Assembly: GCF_000250655.1 (NCBI RefSeq)
Contig: NC_016935.1
Location: 2,250,001-2,314,000 of the forward strand
Reading direction: 5' to 3'
DNA length: 64,000 nucleotides
From: Paenibacillus mucilaginosus 3016
Lineage (GTDB): Bacteria > Bacillota > Bacilli > Paenibacillales > NBRC-103111
The translations under genes and the position numbers were made by a program. Below the pieces are notes generated by a model that was not told the origin of the DNA, ran no database searches, and saw only the letters and a program-made list of their open reading frames with translations. This document shows positions 26,645-35,494 of this stretch, piece after piece (positions within the stretch are counted from its first letter, which is position 1; every line of letters begins with the position of its first letter).

Positions 26645-27493
26645 TTAGGAGTAAATGAGATTGGCACAGAACTGGGAAAGACTTTGACCGGTTTTCTTTT
26701 TGAACATCCGGCCAAAGGTGTGAACATCCGAATAACCAACAAGGCAGGCAATTTCCCCGATGGATAGCTTGCTCTGGATGGCAAGCTCCTTGGCTTTATT
26801 GACTCGCAGCCATGACAGATACTGCATGGGAGACATGCCGACATGCCTTCGGAAGAGGGTAAGTATATAGTTTTTGCTCAGACCAGAAATCTCTTCAAGC
26901 TCCCTGATTTGAACCTCCCGGTGAAGATGATCCGACAAATAATTTTTGATGAGAACCAGCTTGGGAATAGCCTGTGGATACTTCTTCATCTCAGGGGAAT
27001 TGGAACTACTCGACACTGAAGCCTGAGATAAAATCGCCATAAGCAGACTTTGACACTGCATCTGGTGCAGCAGTCCGGGCTGTCGATAGTGACTCACCAG
27101 CTGAGACAGCATCGTCTCTACAGGATGTCCGGAGAAGTTCCCAAGCAGATGCCTGTGACGGAAGAGTTCTTCAAAAGGGAAATCCACCTCGCCAAAATGA
27201 AAGACAATTGAGATGCACACATAAGGCTGATCATCCGTGGTCAGGATCGAGTGCAGCTCGTGGGGACGGTGAAACAGCAAATCCCCGCTCCTTGTTTCGT
27301 AGGGCTGATCACCAATCGGATAACGGGCGAATCCGTCGACGACATACTGCAGCACGAACTGCGACATTTCCCTATTGTGAATCGCCCAGCCCTTGGGCGC
27401 ATGAAACATATGGGCCAGCGTAATGTACGGCGGGAAATGATAATTGGGGAGCCTGCCGATCGTTTCTGCCGGAGGCAAGTAGTCCAAAGTCAC
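26645..27493 (-). CDS. AraC family transcriptional regulator
   Basis: 282-residue AraC regulator with an N-terminal cupin sensor domain and a C-terminal double HTH (LEEISGLSKNYILTLFRRH... IACLVGYSDVHTFGRMFKKK). GTG start; the ribosome binding site is weak (CAGGTG). Its stop codon touches the stop of the PhyH gene with no base between. It is divergent from the aldo/keto reductase-creatininase pair (about 118 bp spacer), which it may control. Confidence 0.9.
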   Translation of the reverse strand: MTLDYLPPAETIGRLPNYHFPPYITLAHMFHAPKGWAIHNREMSQFVLQYVVDGFARYPIGDQPYETRSGDLLFHRPHELHSILTTDDQPYVCISIVFHFGEVDFPFEELFRHRHLLGNFSGHPVETMLSQLVSHYRQPGLLHQMQCQSLLMAILSQASVSSSSNSPEMKKYPQAIPKLVLIKNYLSDHLHREVQIRELEEISGLSKNYILTLFRRHVGMSPMQYLSWLRVNKAKELAIQSKLSIGEIACLVGYSDVHTFGRMFKKKTGQSLSQFCANLIYS

Positions 27494-27611
27494 AATGGCA
27501 CCTGCTTTACTGCTTATTATTTTATTGAATTATATCACGAGAAGGTAACGTTAACGAAGGGCACGTGATAACTGCGTTTATTCTCAATAATGATCAAGGA
27601 GTTGTCGAGCT

Positions 27612-28589
27612 TTGAGATACAGTATATTTCCTAAAGCAGAACAGAAGGTATCCCGGGTTACTTATGGTTCGTTTGGTATGGCCGGGGTCTTCGGCTCCTA
27701 CAGTAAGACTGACTTCATACAATCCGTGCTTCATGCCCTCGAACGGGGAGTAAATATGATCGATACCGCCCGGGGTTATGGGCCGGCTGAACAGCTCATC
27801 GGACAGGCGCTCAAGGAATGGAAGGGGGAGAGACCTTTCATTGCGACGAAGGTGCAGGCGCGGGGGAGCGTAGCCGGATGGGGAATTCCCGAATCGGTAG
27901 AGCATGACTTTCCACCTGGAGCGATTAAGGAAGATGTGGAGCATTCTCTGCGCGAACTGGGCATAGACACGATTGATTTGCTCCAGCTGCACCGTTACTG
28001 GCCGAATTGGGATTACTCGGACTATTGGATGGAAGAGCTGGAGCGAGTCAAGGAGGAAGGAAAGGTGCGCTTCGTTGGCGTATCCATTCCGGATCAGCGG
28101 CATGACATCGCACTGCCGCTCGTCAGAAGCGGCAAGATCGACAGTATACAGACTGTATTCAATATCTTCGATCCGCTGCCGCTGGACTGTCTTATTCCGG
28201 AATGTCAGAAGCATGACGTGGCCGTCATTGCCAGATGCGTGCTGGATGAAGGAGGCTTGACGGGCTTTCTGACGCAGGATACGACTTTTGCCGACGGAGA
28301 CTACCGAAAGTCGTTCTTTGGCAGTGTACCCAGAGAGATGTATATCGAGCGGGTGGATCGCCTGCGGTCCTTCATTCCCCAGTATGCGGCCAGCCTGGCC
28401 GAGCTGGCGATTCGCTTTGTGCTCCAGCACCCGGCAGTAACGACTGCAGCGATATCCATGCACGTGCCGCAGTATACAGAGGAGAATATAGCAGCAGCGG
28501 ATCGGGATCCCCTTCCCCCCGCAGTCTTCGAAGAGCTTCGCAAGCACCACAGGTGGGTGAGAAACTTCTATGATAACAAGTTCTGGTAA
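27612..28589 (+). CDS. Aldo/keto reductase family oxidoreductase
   Basis: 325-residue NAD(P)-dependent (beta/alpha)8 oxidoreductase. The catalytic tetrad is visible: Asp51 and Tyr56 (DTARGYG), Lys80 (ATKVQ) and His127 (QLHRYW). TTG start with AAGGAG ending 10 bases upstream; no ATG is better placed. The 3' end overlaps the creatininase gene by 20 bases, so the two are cotranscribed and probably translationally coupled. Members act on sugars, aldehydes or inositols; no finer call is possible. Confidence 0.88.
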   Translation: MRYSIFPKAEQKVSRVTYGSFGMAGVFGSYSKTDFIQSVLHALERGVNMIDTARGYGPAEQLIGQALKEWKGERPFIATKVQARGSVAGWGIPESVEHDFPPGAIKEDVEHSLRELGIDTIDLLQLHRYWPNWDYSDYWMEELERVKEEGKVRFVGVSIPDQRHDIALPLVRSGKIDSIQTVFNIFDPLPLDCLIPECQKHDVAVIARCVLDEGGLTGFLTQDTTFADGDYRKSFFGSVPREMYIERVDRLRSFIPQYAASLAELAIRFVLQHPAVTTAAISMHVPQYTEENIAAADRDPLPPAVFEELRKHHRWVRNFYDNKFW

Positions 28590-29481
28590 GACGGCAGGGA
28601 AAGTGTGCTGGGAAGAGATGCTGCCCTGGGAGTTTAAAGAGCAGCAGCGTCAGTGTCCCATCGTATACCTGCCCATGGGGCTCTGCGAGCCGCATGGGCA
28701 GATCAGTGCATTCGGCCTGGATACGCTGAAGGCGAAGTATATATGTACGGCAGCGGCTGAGAGAACCGGAGGGATTGTAGCGCCCGCCATGGGTTATCAC
28801 GTGCACGAATCCGGCTATCACGCGCAGTGGCTGGAAGAGGTGGTAGGTGAAGAGAATCCACATATGACTGCGATTCCCCCGCATATCCTATATTCGTTCT
28901 TTCTGTATCAGCTCCGAGCCTTCATTAATGCAGGCTTCAGAGGGATTATTGTCGTAACGGGCCATGCCGGAGGGAACGAACACGATTTGCGCCTCGTTGC
29001 CGATTCCATGTCACAAATGAGCTCGGTTCCCATTCATGTGGTTAGTGATCCTGAGTTAGTGCAGGAACATTACACCGGAGACCACGCCGGTGCATATGAG
29101 ATCTCGCAGCTGCTCTACATTCGGCCGGATCTGGTGGATTTTGAGTACGCACCGCTGGCAGAACAGCCCGGGTCTGGCGGGATGATGGCAATGGGTGCGG
29201 ATGCGATGCAAGCATCAGCAGAACTCGGACAGAAAATCATGGAATCCTGTGTCCAAGCTTTGTCCTGTGCTGCGGCAAGGATGCTTAAAGAGATTAAATC
29301 TGCTTCCGAATCGACTGTGCCAGCACATCTTACTTACGATCAGACCGAGAAGGTATGGCGGCAGCTGCAGGCTGAAAATGTACCATGGATTGCAGCGAAG
29401 CCCTATCCGGGGCAGCCGCCCATTGCTCCTCAGTCCAGGTGGAAGCCTTATGAGTTCTTGAAGGAGTCAAGAAGGTTCTAA
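28570..29481 (+). CDS. Creatininase family amidohydrolase
   Basis: 303-residue protein of the creatininase superfamily, metal-dependent amidohydrolases of cyclic amides or formamides. Family marks: Glu40 and His42 (LCEPHGQ), Asp51 in FGLDTL, and the GHAGGNEHD segment, a variant of the usual NGHGGN metal-binding motif. In sugar-catabolic clusters these proteins are common but their substrates are mostly unknown. It starts inside the aldo/keto reductase gene (20-base overlap). Confidence 0.85.
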   Translation: MITSSGKTAGKVCWEEMLPWEFKEQQRQCPIVYLPMGLCEPHGQISAFGLDTLKAKYICTAAAERTGGIVAPAMGYHVHESGYHAQWLEEVVGEENPHMTAIPPHILYSFFLYQLRAFINAGFRGIIVVTGHAGGNEHDLRLVADSMSQMSSVPIHVVSDPELVQEHYTGDHAGAYEISQLLYIRPDLVDFEYAPLAEQPGSGGMMAMGADAMQASAELGQKIMESCVQALSCAAARMLKEIKSASESTVPAHLTYDQTEKVWRQLQAENVPWIAAKPYPGQPPIAPQSRWKPYEFLKESRRF

Positions 29482-29589
29482 ATCGGATGAACCCCGGAGG
29501 AGGATTGTGTACATGGCATGACTTCCCTCCGTGGTAATTTTGCATCGATCTACCGTTACATACACGCTCGTATATTTAACAATAGGATC

Positions 29590-29620
29590 TTAGTTTAAGA
29601 TAAAACATCCTTAGTCTAAG
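29590..29620 (+). promoter_or_regulatory. Direct repeats upstream of uidA-like gene
   Basis: TTAGTTTAAG and TTAGTCTAAG start 21 bases apart, that is two helical turns, on the same face. This is the layout used by AraC-type activators. It lies about 115-145 bases before the beta-glucuronidase start. The regulator is unknown. Confidence 0.45.
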
Positions 29621-29734
29621 CCATACTCAGACTGCCCGCTTCCCGTTATGCTTAAGAGGAGTAGTAAAGCAGTCCTTCAGGGGCTGTGCAGTCGTGAAAA
29701 TAGCGAAGTTACATAAAATGGCGGAGGTCTCAGC

Positions 29735-31525
29735 ATGTTATATCCTGTAGAGAATGGAATCAGGGAAGTGAAAGAGCTGTCAGGCATTTGGCAGTTCAAA
29801 GCAGATTATGAGAATACAGGGCGCGAACAAGCATGGTACAGGGAGAAGCTGACGGATACGATCGCCATGCCTGTACCTGCCAGCTATAACGATATTACAA
29901 CGCAAGCGGCGCTCCGGGATCATATCGGGGATGTGTGGTATGAGCGGATGTTTCACATCCCTGTCTCCTGGAAGGATCGGCGGATTGTGATTCGCGTCGG
30001 CAGTGCTACGCACCACGCTGTACTGTGGATTAACGGGGAAGAAGTGACATCCCACAAGGGTGGATTCTTACCTTTTGAAGCGGACATTACTGATAGAGTC
30101 AAGATTGGTGCGGAGAACCGGGTTACCTTGGCGGTCAATAACATCCTGGACTGGTCCTGCCTGCCTTCGGGTGAGATCAAGACCTTTGAAGACGCGCCGG
30201 AGGGGCGTTATCCCAAGGGTCACCGTGTACAGGATACCTTTTTCGATTTCTTTAATTATGCGGGGCTTCATCGTCCGGTCAAGCTGTACGCAACGCCGCT
30301 GGACTATATAGAGGACATTACCGTAACAACGGACGTCGAAGGAACGATGGGTGTTGCTGCTTATTCCCTTCAAGTTCAGGGACAGGCCGCTTCGATCCGT
30401 GTCCGTCTGATGGATGCGGCAGGGAACGAAGTCGCAGCGGCAGCGGGAGCGGACAATCGGCTTACGGTAAACGAGCCGAACCTGTGGGAACCTGGACGGG
30501 GCTATCTCTATACACTCGAAGCGGAGCTGCTGGACGCGGATGGAGCCGTCACGGACAGCTATCAGCTGCCTGTCGGGATTCGTACGGTCGAAGTGAAGGA
30601 TAACCAGTTCCTGATTAACGGCAAACCGTTCTATTTCAAGGGCTTTGGCAAGCATGAAGATGCGGATATCCGGGGTAGAGGCCTTGATGAGGCGCTCAAT
30701 GTGAAGGACTTCAACCTGATGAAATGGGCCGGAGCCAACTCCTTCCGTACTTCCCACTATCCTTATTCGGAAGAACTGCTGCGCCTGGCCGACCGGGAAG
30801 GCTTCGTTGTGATCGATGAAGTGCCTGCTGTAGGCATGTGCTTCTGGAGCGAGACGAATACCGTGTTTCGCGAAGATCGGGTGAACGCGGATACGCTGAA
30901 GCATCATCTGGACACGATGGGGGAGATGATCCGCAGGGATAAGAACCATCCATGTGTCGTCATGTGGAGCATTGCCAACGAGGCGGCAACCAATGAGGAA
31001 GCCGCCGTGCCATATTTTACAGCGGTAGCCGAGGAGACCCGCAGACTGGATCCCACCCGTCCGATTACGATTGTCCAGACTATGTGGCCCTCGGCCGACC
31101 GGGTAGGCGGGCTAGTGGATATCATTTGTCTCAATAAATACTTTGGCTGGTACAGTGATCATGGACAAATTTCCGTCATTGAACGGCATATGGATCTAGA
31201 GCTTCAGGGCTGGCACGAAAAGTATGGCAAGCCGATCATCATTACCGAGTATGGCGCCGATACTATCGCAGGGCATCACCAGCTGCCGGCAGTCTCCTTC
31301 TCGGAAGAGTTCCAATACGAATTTTTAGAGCAGTACCACCGCTCGTTTGACAAGCATCCTTTTGTGATCGGGGAACAGGTATGGGCCTTTGCAGACTTTG
31401 CCACCAAGCAGGGCTTAACCCGTGTTGTCGGCAACAAGAAGGGCATCTTCACGAGACAGAGACAGCCCAAAGCGGCCGCCTACAAGCTGCGCGAGAGATG
31501 GACGGGCGAGCACGCCAAGTGGTGA
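29735..31525 (+). CDS. uidA: Beta-glucuronidase (GH2)
   Basis: 596-residue GH2 enzyme with the same overall plan and many shared segments as E. coli UidA, starting MLYPVENGIREVKELSGIW. Catalytic acid/base Glu416 (WSIANEA) and nucleophile Glu505 (IITEYGA) correspond to E. coli Glu413 and Glu504. Asn567 and Lys569 (GNKKGIFT) match the NxK motif that recognises the glucuronate carboxylate, which supports true beta-glucuronidase activity. Cytoplasmic, no signal peptide. It probably releases glucuronic acid from imported oligosaccharides or glucuronides. The SDR gene follows 120 bases later, before a terminator. Confidence 0.93.
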   Translation: MLYPVENGIREVKELSGIWQFKADYENTGREQAWYREKLTDTIAMPVPASYNDITTQAALRDHIGDVWYERMFHIPVSWKDRRIVIRVGSATHHAVLWINGEEVTSHKGGFLPFEADITDRVKIGAENRVTLAVNNILDWSCLPSGEIKTFEDAPEGRYPKGHRVQDTFFDFFNYAGLHRPVKLYATPLDYIEDITVTTDVEGTMGVAAYSLQVQGQAASIRVRLMDAAGNEVAAAAGADNRLTVNEPNLWEPGRGYLYTLEAELLDADGAVTDSYQLPVGIRTVEVKDNQFLINGKPFYFKGFGKHEDADIRGRGLDEALNVKDFNLMKWAGANSFRTSHYPYSEELLRLADREGFVVIDEVPAVGMCFWSETNTVFREDRVNADTLKHHLDTMGEMIRRDKNHPCVVMWSIANEAATNEEAAVPYFTAVAEETRRLDPTRPITIVQTMWPSADRVGGLVDIICLNKYFGWYSDHGQISVIERHMDLELQGWHEKYGKPIIITEYGADTIAGHHQLPAVSFSEEFQYEFLEQYHRSFDKHPFVIGEQVWAFADFATKQGLTRVVGNKKGIFTRQRQPKAAAYKLRERWTGEHAKW

Positions 31526-31644
31526 AATCCGCATGCAGGCAATCCTGCTCAGTCAAGCGATGCGCCTGCTTGGCGTGATTCATTCCTAACCCCCTATGGT
31601 GAATGGTTCGTGTAACCGTATGCCAAGGGGGAGGATTGGGAATC

Positions 31645-32436
31645 ATGGATGAACAGCGCTTACGCGGAAAGGTCGCCATCGTTACTGGAGGGGCATCGGG
31701 AATCGGGCGCGCTTCGGCAATCCGTCTGGCAGGCCAGGGAGCAAAAGTCTGTCTCATGGACCGGAGTGTTCAAGAGGCCGAGAAGGTTCGGGGTGCCATT
31801 GAACACGCTGGAGGAGAAGCCACCGTGGTGGAATGCGACGTCTCCCGTCCGGAAATGATTCGGGAGGGCATCGAGCAGGTGGTCAGTCGATGGGGCCGGC
31901 TTGATGTGGTATTCGCGAATGCCGGCGTCAATGGCACGATGGCCCCGATTGAAACGATGGATATCAGGGACTGGGATGAGACACTCACCATCAATCTGCG
32001 CGGGACGTTCGCTACGGTCAAATATGCCGTGCCGCATCTCAAGCCTCAAGGCGGCAGCATCATCATTACCAGTTCGATCAATGGCAGCCGGGTATTCTCC
32101 GGTTTCGGGTTCTGTGCTTACAGTACGAGCAAAGCCGGACAGGTAGCCTTTATGAAAATGGCGGCGCTGGAGTTGGCCCAGTTTAAGATTCGGGTGAATG
32201 CTATCTGTCCGGGAGGAATCAAGACGAACATCGGCACCAATACGCACCCGACTCCCGAGCTGGAGGAAATTCGGATCCCGGTCGAATTTCCGGAAGGCGC
32301 TGCGCCGCTTGCCGAAGGACCTGGCATGCCGGAGCAGGTGGCTGATCTGGTCTTGTTTCTGGCTTCCAAGGAGTCAAGCCATATTACGGGAACCACGGTC
32401 TATATTGACGGTGCTGAATCATTGCTGCAAGGATAG
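31645..32436 (+). CDS. SDR family NAD(P)-dependent oxidoreductase
   Basis: 263-residue classical short-chain dehydrogenase. Rossmann cofactor motif TGGASGIG (residues 14-21), NAG motif (FANAG) and catalytic Tyr159-x3-Lys163 (YSTSK). Start 31645 gives the usual length, with GGGGAGG upstream; the longer frame from 31603 is rejected. Cotranscribed with the beta-glucuronidase and closed by a terminator. A role in uronate catabolism, as for some SDR-type mannonate oxidoreductases, is a guess from context. Confidence 0.9.
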   Translation: MDEQRLRGKVAIVTGGASGIGRASAIRLAGQGAKVCLMDRSVQEAEKVRGAIEHAGGEATVVECDVSRPEMIREGIEQVVSRWGRLDVVFANAGVNGTMAPIETMDIRDWDETLTINLRGTFATVKYAVPHLKPQGGSIIITSSINGSRVFSGFGFCAYSTSKAGQVAFMKMAALELAQFKIRVNAICPGGIKTNIGTNTHPTPELEEIRIPVEFPEGAAPLAEGPGMPEQVADLVLFLASKESSHITGTTVYIDGAESLLQG

Positions 32437-32466
32437 TTAGGACAACATACGTAATTGGGAAAGACG

Positions 32467-32506
32467 AACGAGCATACGAACCCATTGGTTTGGGATGCTC
32501 GTTTTT
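32467..32506 (+). terminator. Intrinsic terminator after uidA-SDR operon
   Basis: 9-bp stem AACGAGCAT / ATGCTCGTT with an inner pairing loop, followed by TTTTT. Confidence 0.8.
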
Positions 32507-32537
32507 CTTATATAGACCTCAAGGGGGAGTAATGGCC

Positions 32538-33422
32538 ATGACTCGAGTTCTGGTCACAGGTGTTACGGGAAATGTAGGGTATGAGGTGGCAAAGAAGCTC
32601 CAGGAGATGTTCGTGGATATGGTTGGGGCTGTTAGGAATATTGAGGCTGCCCGGTCAAAGCTGGGGGATGAATTCACTTATGTTAAGCTGGACTACAGAT
32701 CCCCTGAGACCTTCATACCGGCACTCGATGGGGTCAATCGGATTTTCCTTATGTTCCCTCCTGAGACAGATCTGCCTCACTTTCATTCTTTTATTCGCTG
32801 TGCCAAGGAACAGGGAATCGAGCATATCGTCTATTTATCAGTAAAAGATGTTCAATTTTTACCTTTTATACCGCACTACAAGAACGAGAAGGAGATTACC
32901 AGGCAGAAGATCTCGAGCACTTTTTTAAGAGCGGGGTATTTTATGCAGAATCTAAATATGTTTCTGCTCGACGAGCTGAAAACAAACAATCGAATTTATG
33001 TGCCTGCAGGCAGGGGGGAAACCAGCTTCATTGATGTGCGGGATGTTGCCGAAGTAGCGGCTCTGACTCTAACGGAGGAAGGGAAGCACCGGGACAAAAA
33101 GTATGCCATAACGGGAAACCGGTCTCTCGATTTTTACGATGTGGCCCGTGTGATGTCGAATATCTTGGGGAGAACTATTACTTACAGCAATCCATCCATC
33201 CGGGACTTCAAAGCTTACATGGTAGAAATAGGATTGGATGAGTCATATGTGAATGCAGTGGTCGGTGTGCATATTCCTACAAAACTCGTCTTATTGGAAC
33301 TAAAAAGGATTGCCCGAATACACCTCCAGGGACACGATGGCCGCTTCGCTGGATATAGGTGCCGATCGTTTTTGAAACGAGCGACCCAATCCGGGATCCG
33401 GATTAGGGTCGTGTTCCTGTGA
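32538..33422 (+). CDS. NmrA-like NAD(P)-binding protein
   Basis: 294-residue atypical SDR of the NmrA/QOR2 type, with the N-terminal Rossmann motif GVTGNVG and an NmrA-like core (LRAGYFMQNLNMFL). ATG 32538 is preferred over 32532 because the GGGGGAG site is then 8 bases away. The last 45 residues, after HIPTKLVLLEL, are basic and unlike the family's usual C-terminus, so a frameshift or 3' replacement near 33295 is possible. Function unknown; members are redox sensors or oxidoreductases. Confidence 0.8.
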   Translation: MTRVLVTGVTGNVGYEVAKKLQEMFVDMVGAVRNIEAARSKLGDEFTYVKLDYRSPETFIPALDGVNRIFLMFPPETDLPHFHSFIRCAKEQGIEHIVYLSVKDVQFLPFIPHYKNEKEITRQKISSTFLRAGYFMQNLNMFLLDELKTNNRIYVPAGRGETSFIDVRDVAEVAALTLTEEGKHRDKKYAITGNRSLDFYDVARVMSNILGRTITYSNPSIRDFKAYMVEIGLDESYVNAVVGVHIPTKLVLLELKRIARIHLQGHDGRFAGYRCRSFLKRATQSGIRIRVVFL

Positions 33423-33499
33423 AGTGTATCGGTAAATGCCACCTGTGACCTACGAATATGTCATGGGTTCTGTGTCTATCTATGCCAGGATGAACCGGA

Positions 33500-34414
33500 T
33501 CATTTCGGTGCAGCTTCCCTCTTCCCAGTGCCACACGTCGGCTCAAACGATCGTTGCTTTTTTGCCTGGCGGGGAGTTATGCCATAATGCTGTCTGAAGA
33601 TCTTCTCGAAATGAGTTAACGTATTGAAGCCGGCGATATAGCATGCCTCCGTTACGGGCAGATCTGAGCTGCTGAGCAGGGCGTGGGCGAACTGTAGCCG
33701 CAGCTGCTGCAGATGCTGTTGGAAGGAAGTACCCGTCGATTTGCGGAAGAGCTCGCTGAAATAATTGGGCGATAAATGCGCCTGCTCGGCAGCCTCCTCC
33801 AAGGAAATAGGCTGACGGAAATGGTGTTGAATAAAGATGATTGCTTTTTGGATGCCCGGATGGTAGGCCGTATCCTGCTTAAGCCTTGCTGGTCCCTCCG
33901 ATGTATGCGGAGATGTTGAAGGCACGGCTGCCCGGCATCGGTGCCAATCGATGAGAATGCGGGTCAGTTCGCTCTGCAAGGCCATCTCCCTGCCTGGAGC
34001 ATTAGAGTGACAGTCGTACAGAATACCCTTTAAACGAAAGACCATCCCATCGTACCGCTCCTGCTCCGTAAAATGGACGTACCGGCCATAATCCCGGGCG
34101 AAGAGCAGCTTTGCCATCTCACCTGGGAGTATGTGCTGGGAGAAGATCAGGTTGTACAGCTCCAGGGTTGTACCTCCCTCAGGTGAAATTTCATGAAAAT
34201 CGGCAGGCGTTAGCAAAAACATGTCGCCGGCCTGCAGGGCATGGGGGCGCCCGTTAACCGTATTCGTGCCCCTACCCGACAGGATAAAGGTGAGTTCATA
34301 AAATTCATGCCAATGCAGCTCATAGGTTTCTGTTAAATGCTGATGATGAAGCCTGATCTGCGGGCTATCGCTAAAGAACGCTTCGTTCAGCAATCGGTTC
34401 GGTGTCCTGCTCAT
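33500..34414 (-). CDS. AraC family transcriptional regulator
   Basis: 304-residue AraC regulator with cupin sensor domain (about 20-170; HWHEFYELTFILSG) and C-terminal double HTH (about 190-290; AEQAHLSPNYFSELFRKS). Its ATG lies in the ATGA overlap with the upstream TIM-barrel gene, so the pair is translationally coupled. It probably senses a product related to that enzyme and regulates the divergent PhyH gene, the operon itself, or both. Confidence 0.92.
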   Translation of the reverse strand: MSRTPNRLLNEAFFSDSPQIRLHHQHLTETYELHWHEFYELTFILSGRGTNTVNGRPHALQAGDMFLLTPADFHEISPEGGTTLELYNLIFSQHILPGEMAKLLFARDYGRYVHFTEQERYDGMVFRLKGILYDCHSNAPGREMALQSELTRILIDWHRCRAAVPSTSPHTSEGPARLKQDTAYHPGIQKAIIFIQHHFRQPISLEEAAEQAHLSPNYFSELFRKSTGTSFQQHLQQLRLQFAHALLSSSDLPVTEACYIAGFNTLTHFEKIFRQHYGITPRQAKKQRSFEPTCGTGKREAAPK

Positions 34415-35244
34415 AGCTGTGAGACGAGCACATCTTCGGACAGCATTTCCCGATACCGCTGTTCAAAGGTTTGGAACATCCACAGATTCACTGCCCACAG
34501 GTCGGTCACCGGTTGACCAGTGAAGGGAAGCAGCTGCAGGTAGGGTGCCGGTCCGAATTCAGGAGTAAAGGTCATTATTGGCGCACCTGCAGCGAGGCGT
34601 TGTCTGCATATGGTGAGCCATAGGTCGATGAAACGATTTACGTACTCCTGATATTCGGGTGCTCTCGGATCGGAGATCTGAGGTCCTCCCGGGTAGCCGA
34701 CCCTGCCGTGAATATGGATAGAGCGCTGCAGACAGAGGTGCACATCTTCGTCCTCGGCATCCGGCATCCTCTCGCAAACCGCGCACCAATGGCTGAAGTC
34801 GGCTCCCAGCTTAAGCTCAGGGAACTGCCTCAGGACAGCGGCCGTCTGCCAAGGCGTGAAGAAGGCCCTTCCCCGGTGCGTCTCATGGGCAATGGGAATT
34901 CCGATCTGCTCCTCAAGCCGGAGTGCTTCACCGAAGAAGCGAAACTGCTCTTCCGCTGGCATCCGGTCGGCTGCGCTGTGGGAGTTGATCAGCAGAGGCT
35001 GCAGATCCGCCGCCCGAAGCACCTGCTCGCGGAAAGAAGTGATGTGGTCCGGGCCTCGCGTAACAACTTGTGCGATGTATTGGAGGTTCATTTCATCCAG
35101 AGCACGCCGGAACGTACGGTCCTCCTTCGCATCGGCAGGAGGTGTATACTCCACTCCAGCATAACCCGATTCAGCTGTCTGCTCGAGCCGTCCCTGCCAT
35201 ATCCCGTTCCACTCCCATAACGATTTGAATACCAGAAGCTTCAT
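34411..35244 (-). CDS. Sugar phosphate isomerase/epimerase-like TIM barrel protein
   Basis: 277-residue member of the xylose isomerase-like TIM-barrel superfamily (PF01261 type). Metal-site positions typical of the family are seen: Glu in HETHRGR, Asp/His in GADFSHW, His in HIHGRVG and Glu in FTPEFGP. ATG with a near-consensus AAAGGAGGTTCC site upstream. First gene of an operon with the coupled AraC gene; divergent from the second PhyH gene. Substrate unknown, probably a sugar or inositol derivative. Confidence 0.88.
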   Translation of the reverse strand: MKLLVFKSLWEWNGIWQGRLEQTAESGYAGVEYTPPADAKEDRTFRRALDEMNLQYIAQVVTRGPDHITSFREQVLRAADLQPLLINSHSAADRMPAEEQFRFFGEALRLEEQIGIPIAHETHRGRAFFTPWQTAAVLRQFPELKLGADFSHWCAVCERMPDAEDEDVHLCLQRSIHIHGRVGYPGGPQISDPRAPEYQEYVNRFIDLWLTICRQRLAAGAPIMTFTPEFGPAPYLQLLPFTGQPVTDLWAVNLWMFQTFEQRYREMLSEDVLVSQL

Positions 35245-35258
35245 GAGGAACCTCCTTT

Positions 35259-35274
35259 GTACATATAGATGTAC
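35259..35274 (-). promoter_or_regulatory. Perfect inverted repeat before TIM-barrel gene
   Basis: GTACAT-ATAG-ATGTAC, 15 bases upstream of the start codon and abutting the ribosome binding site. It could be an operator or an mRNA hairpin that affects translation. Confidence 0.4.
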
Positions 35275-35333
35275 TTTTAATTATAATCGATACTCAGTCT
35301 GCCGAACTTATGGAATTCTAAGAAAGATGCCGC

Positions 35334-35387
35334 TTATCTTCGGGTAGATATCCATCACAGGCGGGTGGGGAAAAAGCCTGAAGATAA
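35334..35387. promoter_or_regulatory. Separated inverted repeat in divergent spacer
   Basis: TTATCTTC and GAAGATAA, 38 bases apart, in the middle of the 250-bp spacer between the TIM-barrel/AraC operon and the PhyH gene. A candidate site pair for the AraC protein encoded next to it. Confidence 0.35.
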
Positions 35388-35494
35388 ACGTGATTTTTCG
35401 GAATAAGCCATAAGCAGTACAGGCATCCCCTGGTGTAGAGTAAAACTAGCAAAGGATGTCTCACCTCAATATACCGTACAAAGGAGAATGGAGC

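Noticed and set aside
27594..28550. Minus-strand ORF of 318 codons
   Set aside because: Shadow of the aldo/keto reductase, whose catalytic tetrad is intact on the plus strand.
30068..30949. Minus-strand ORF of 293 codons
   Set aside because: Shadow of the beta-glucuronidase gene.
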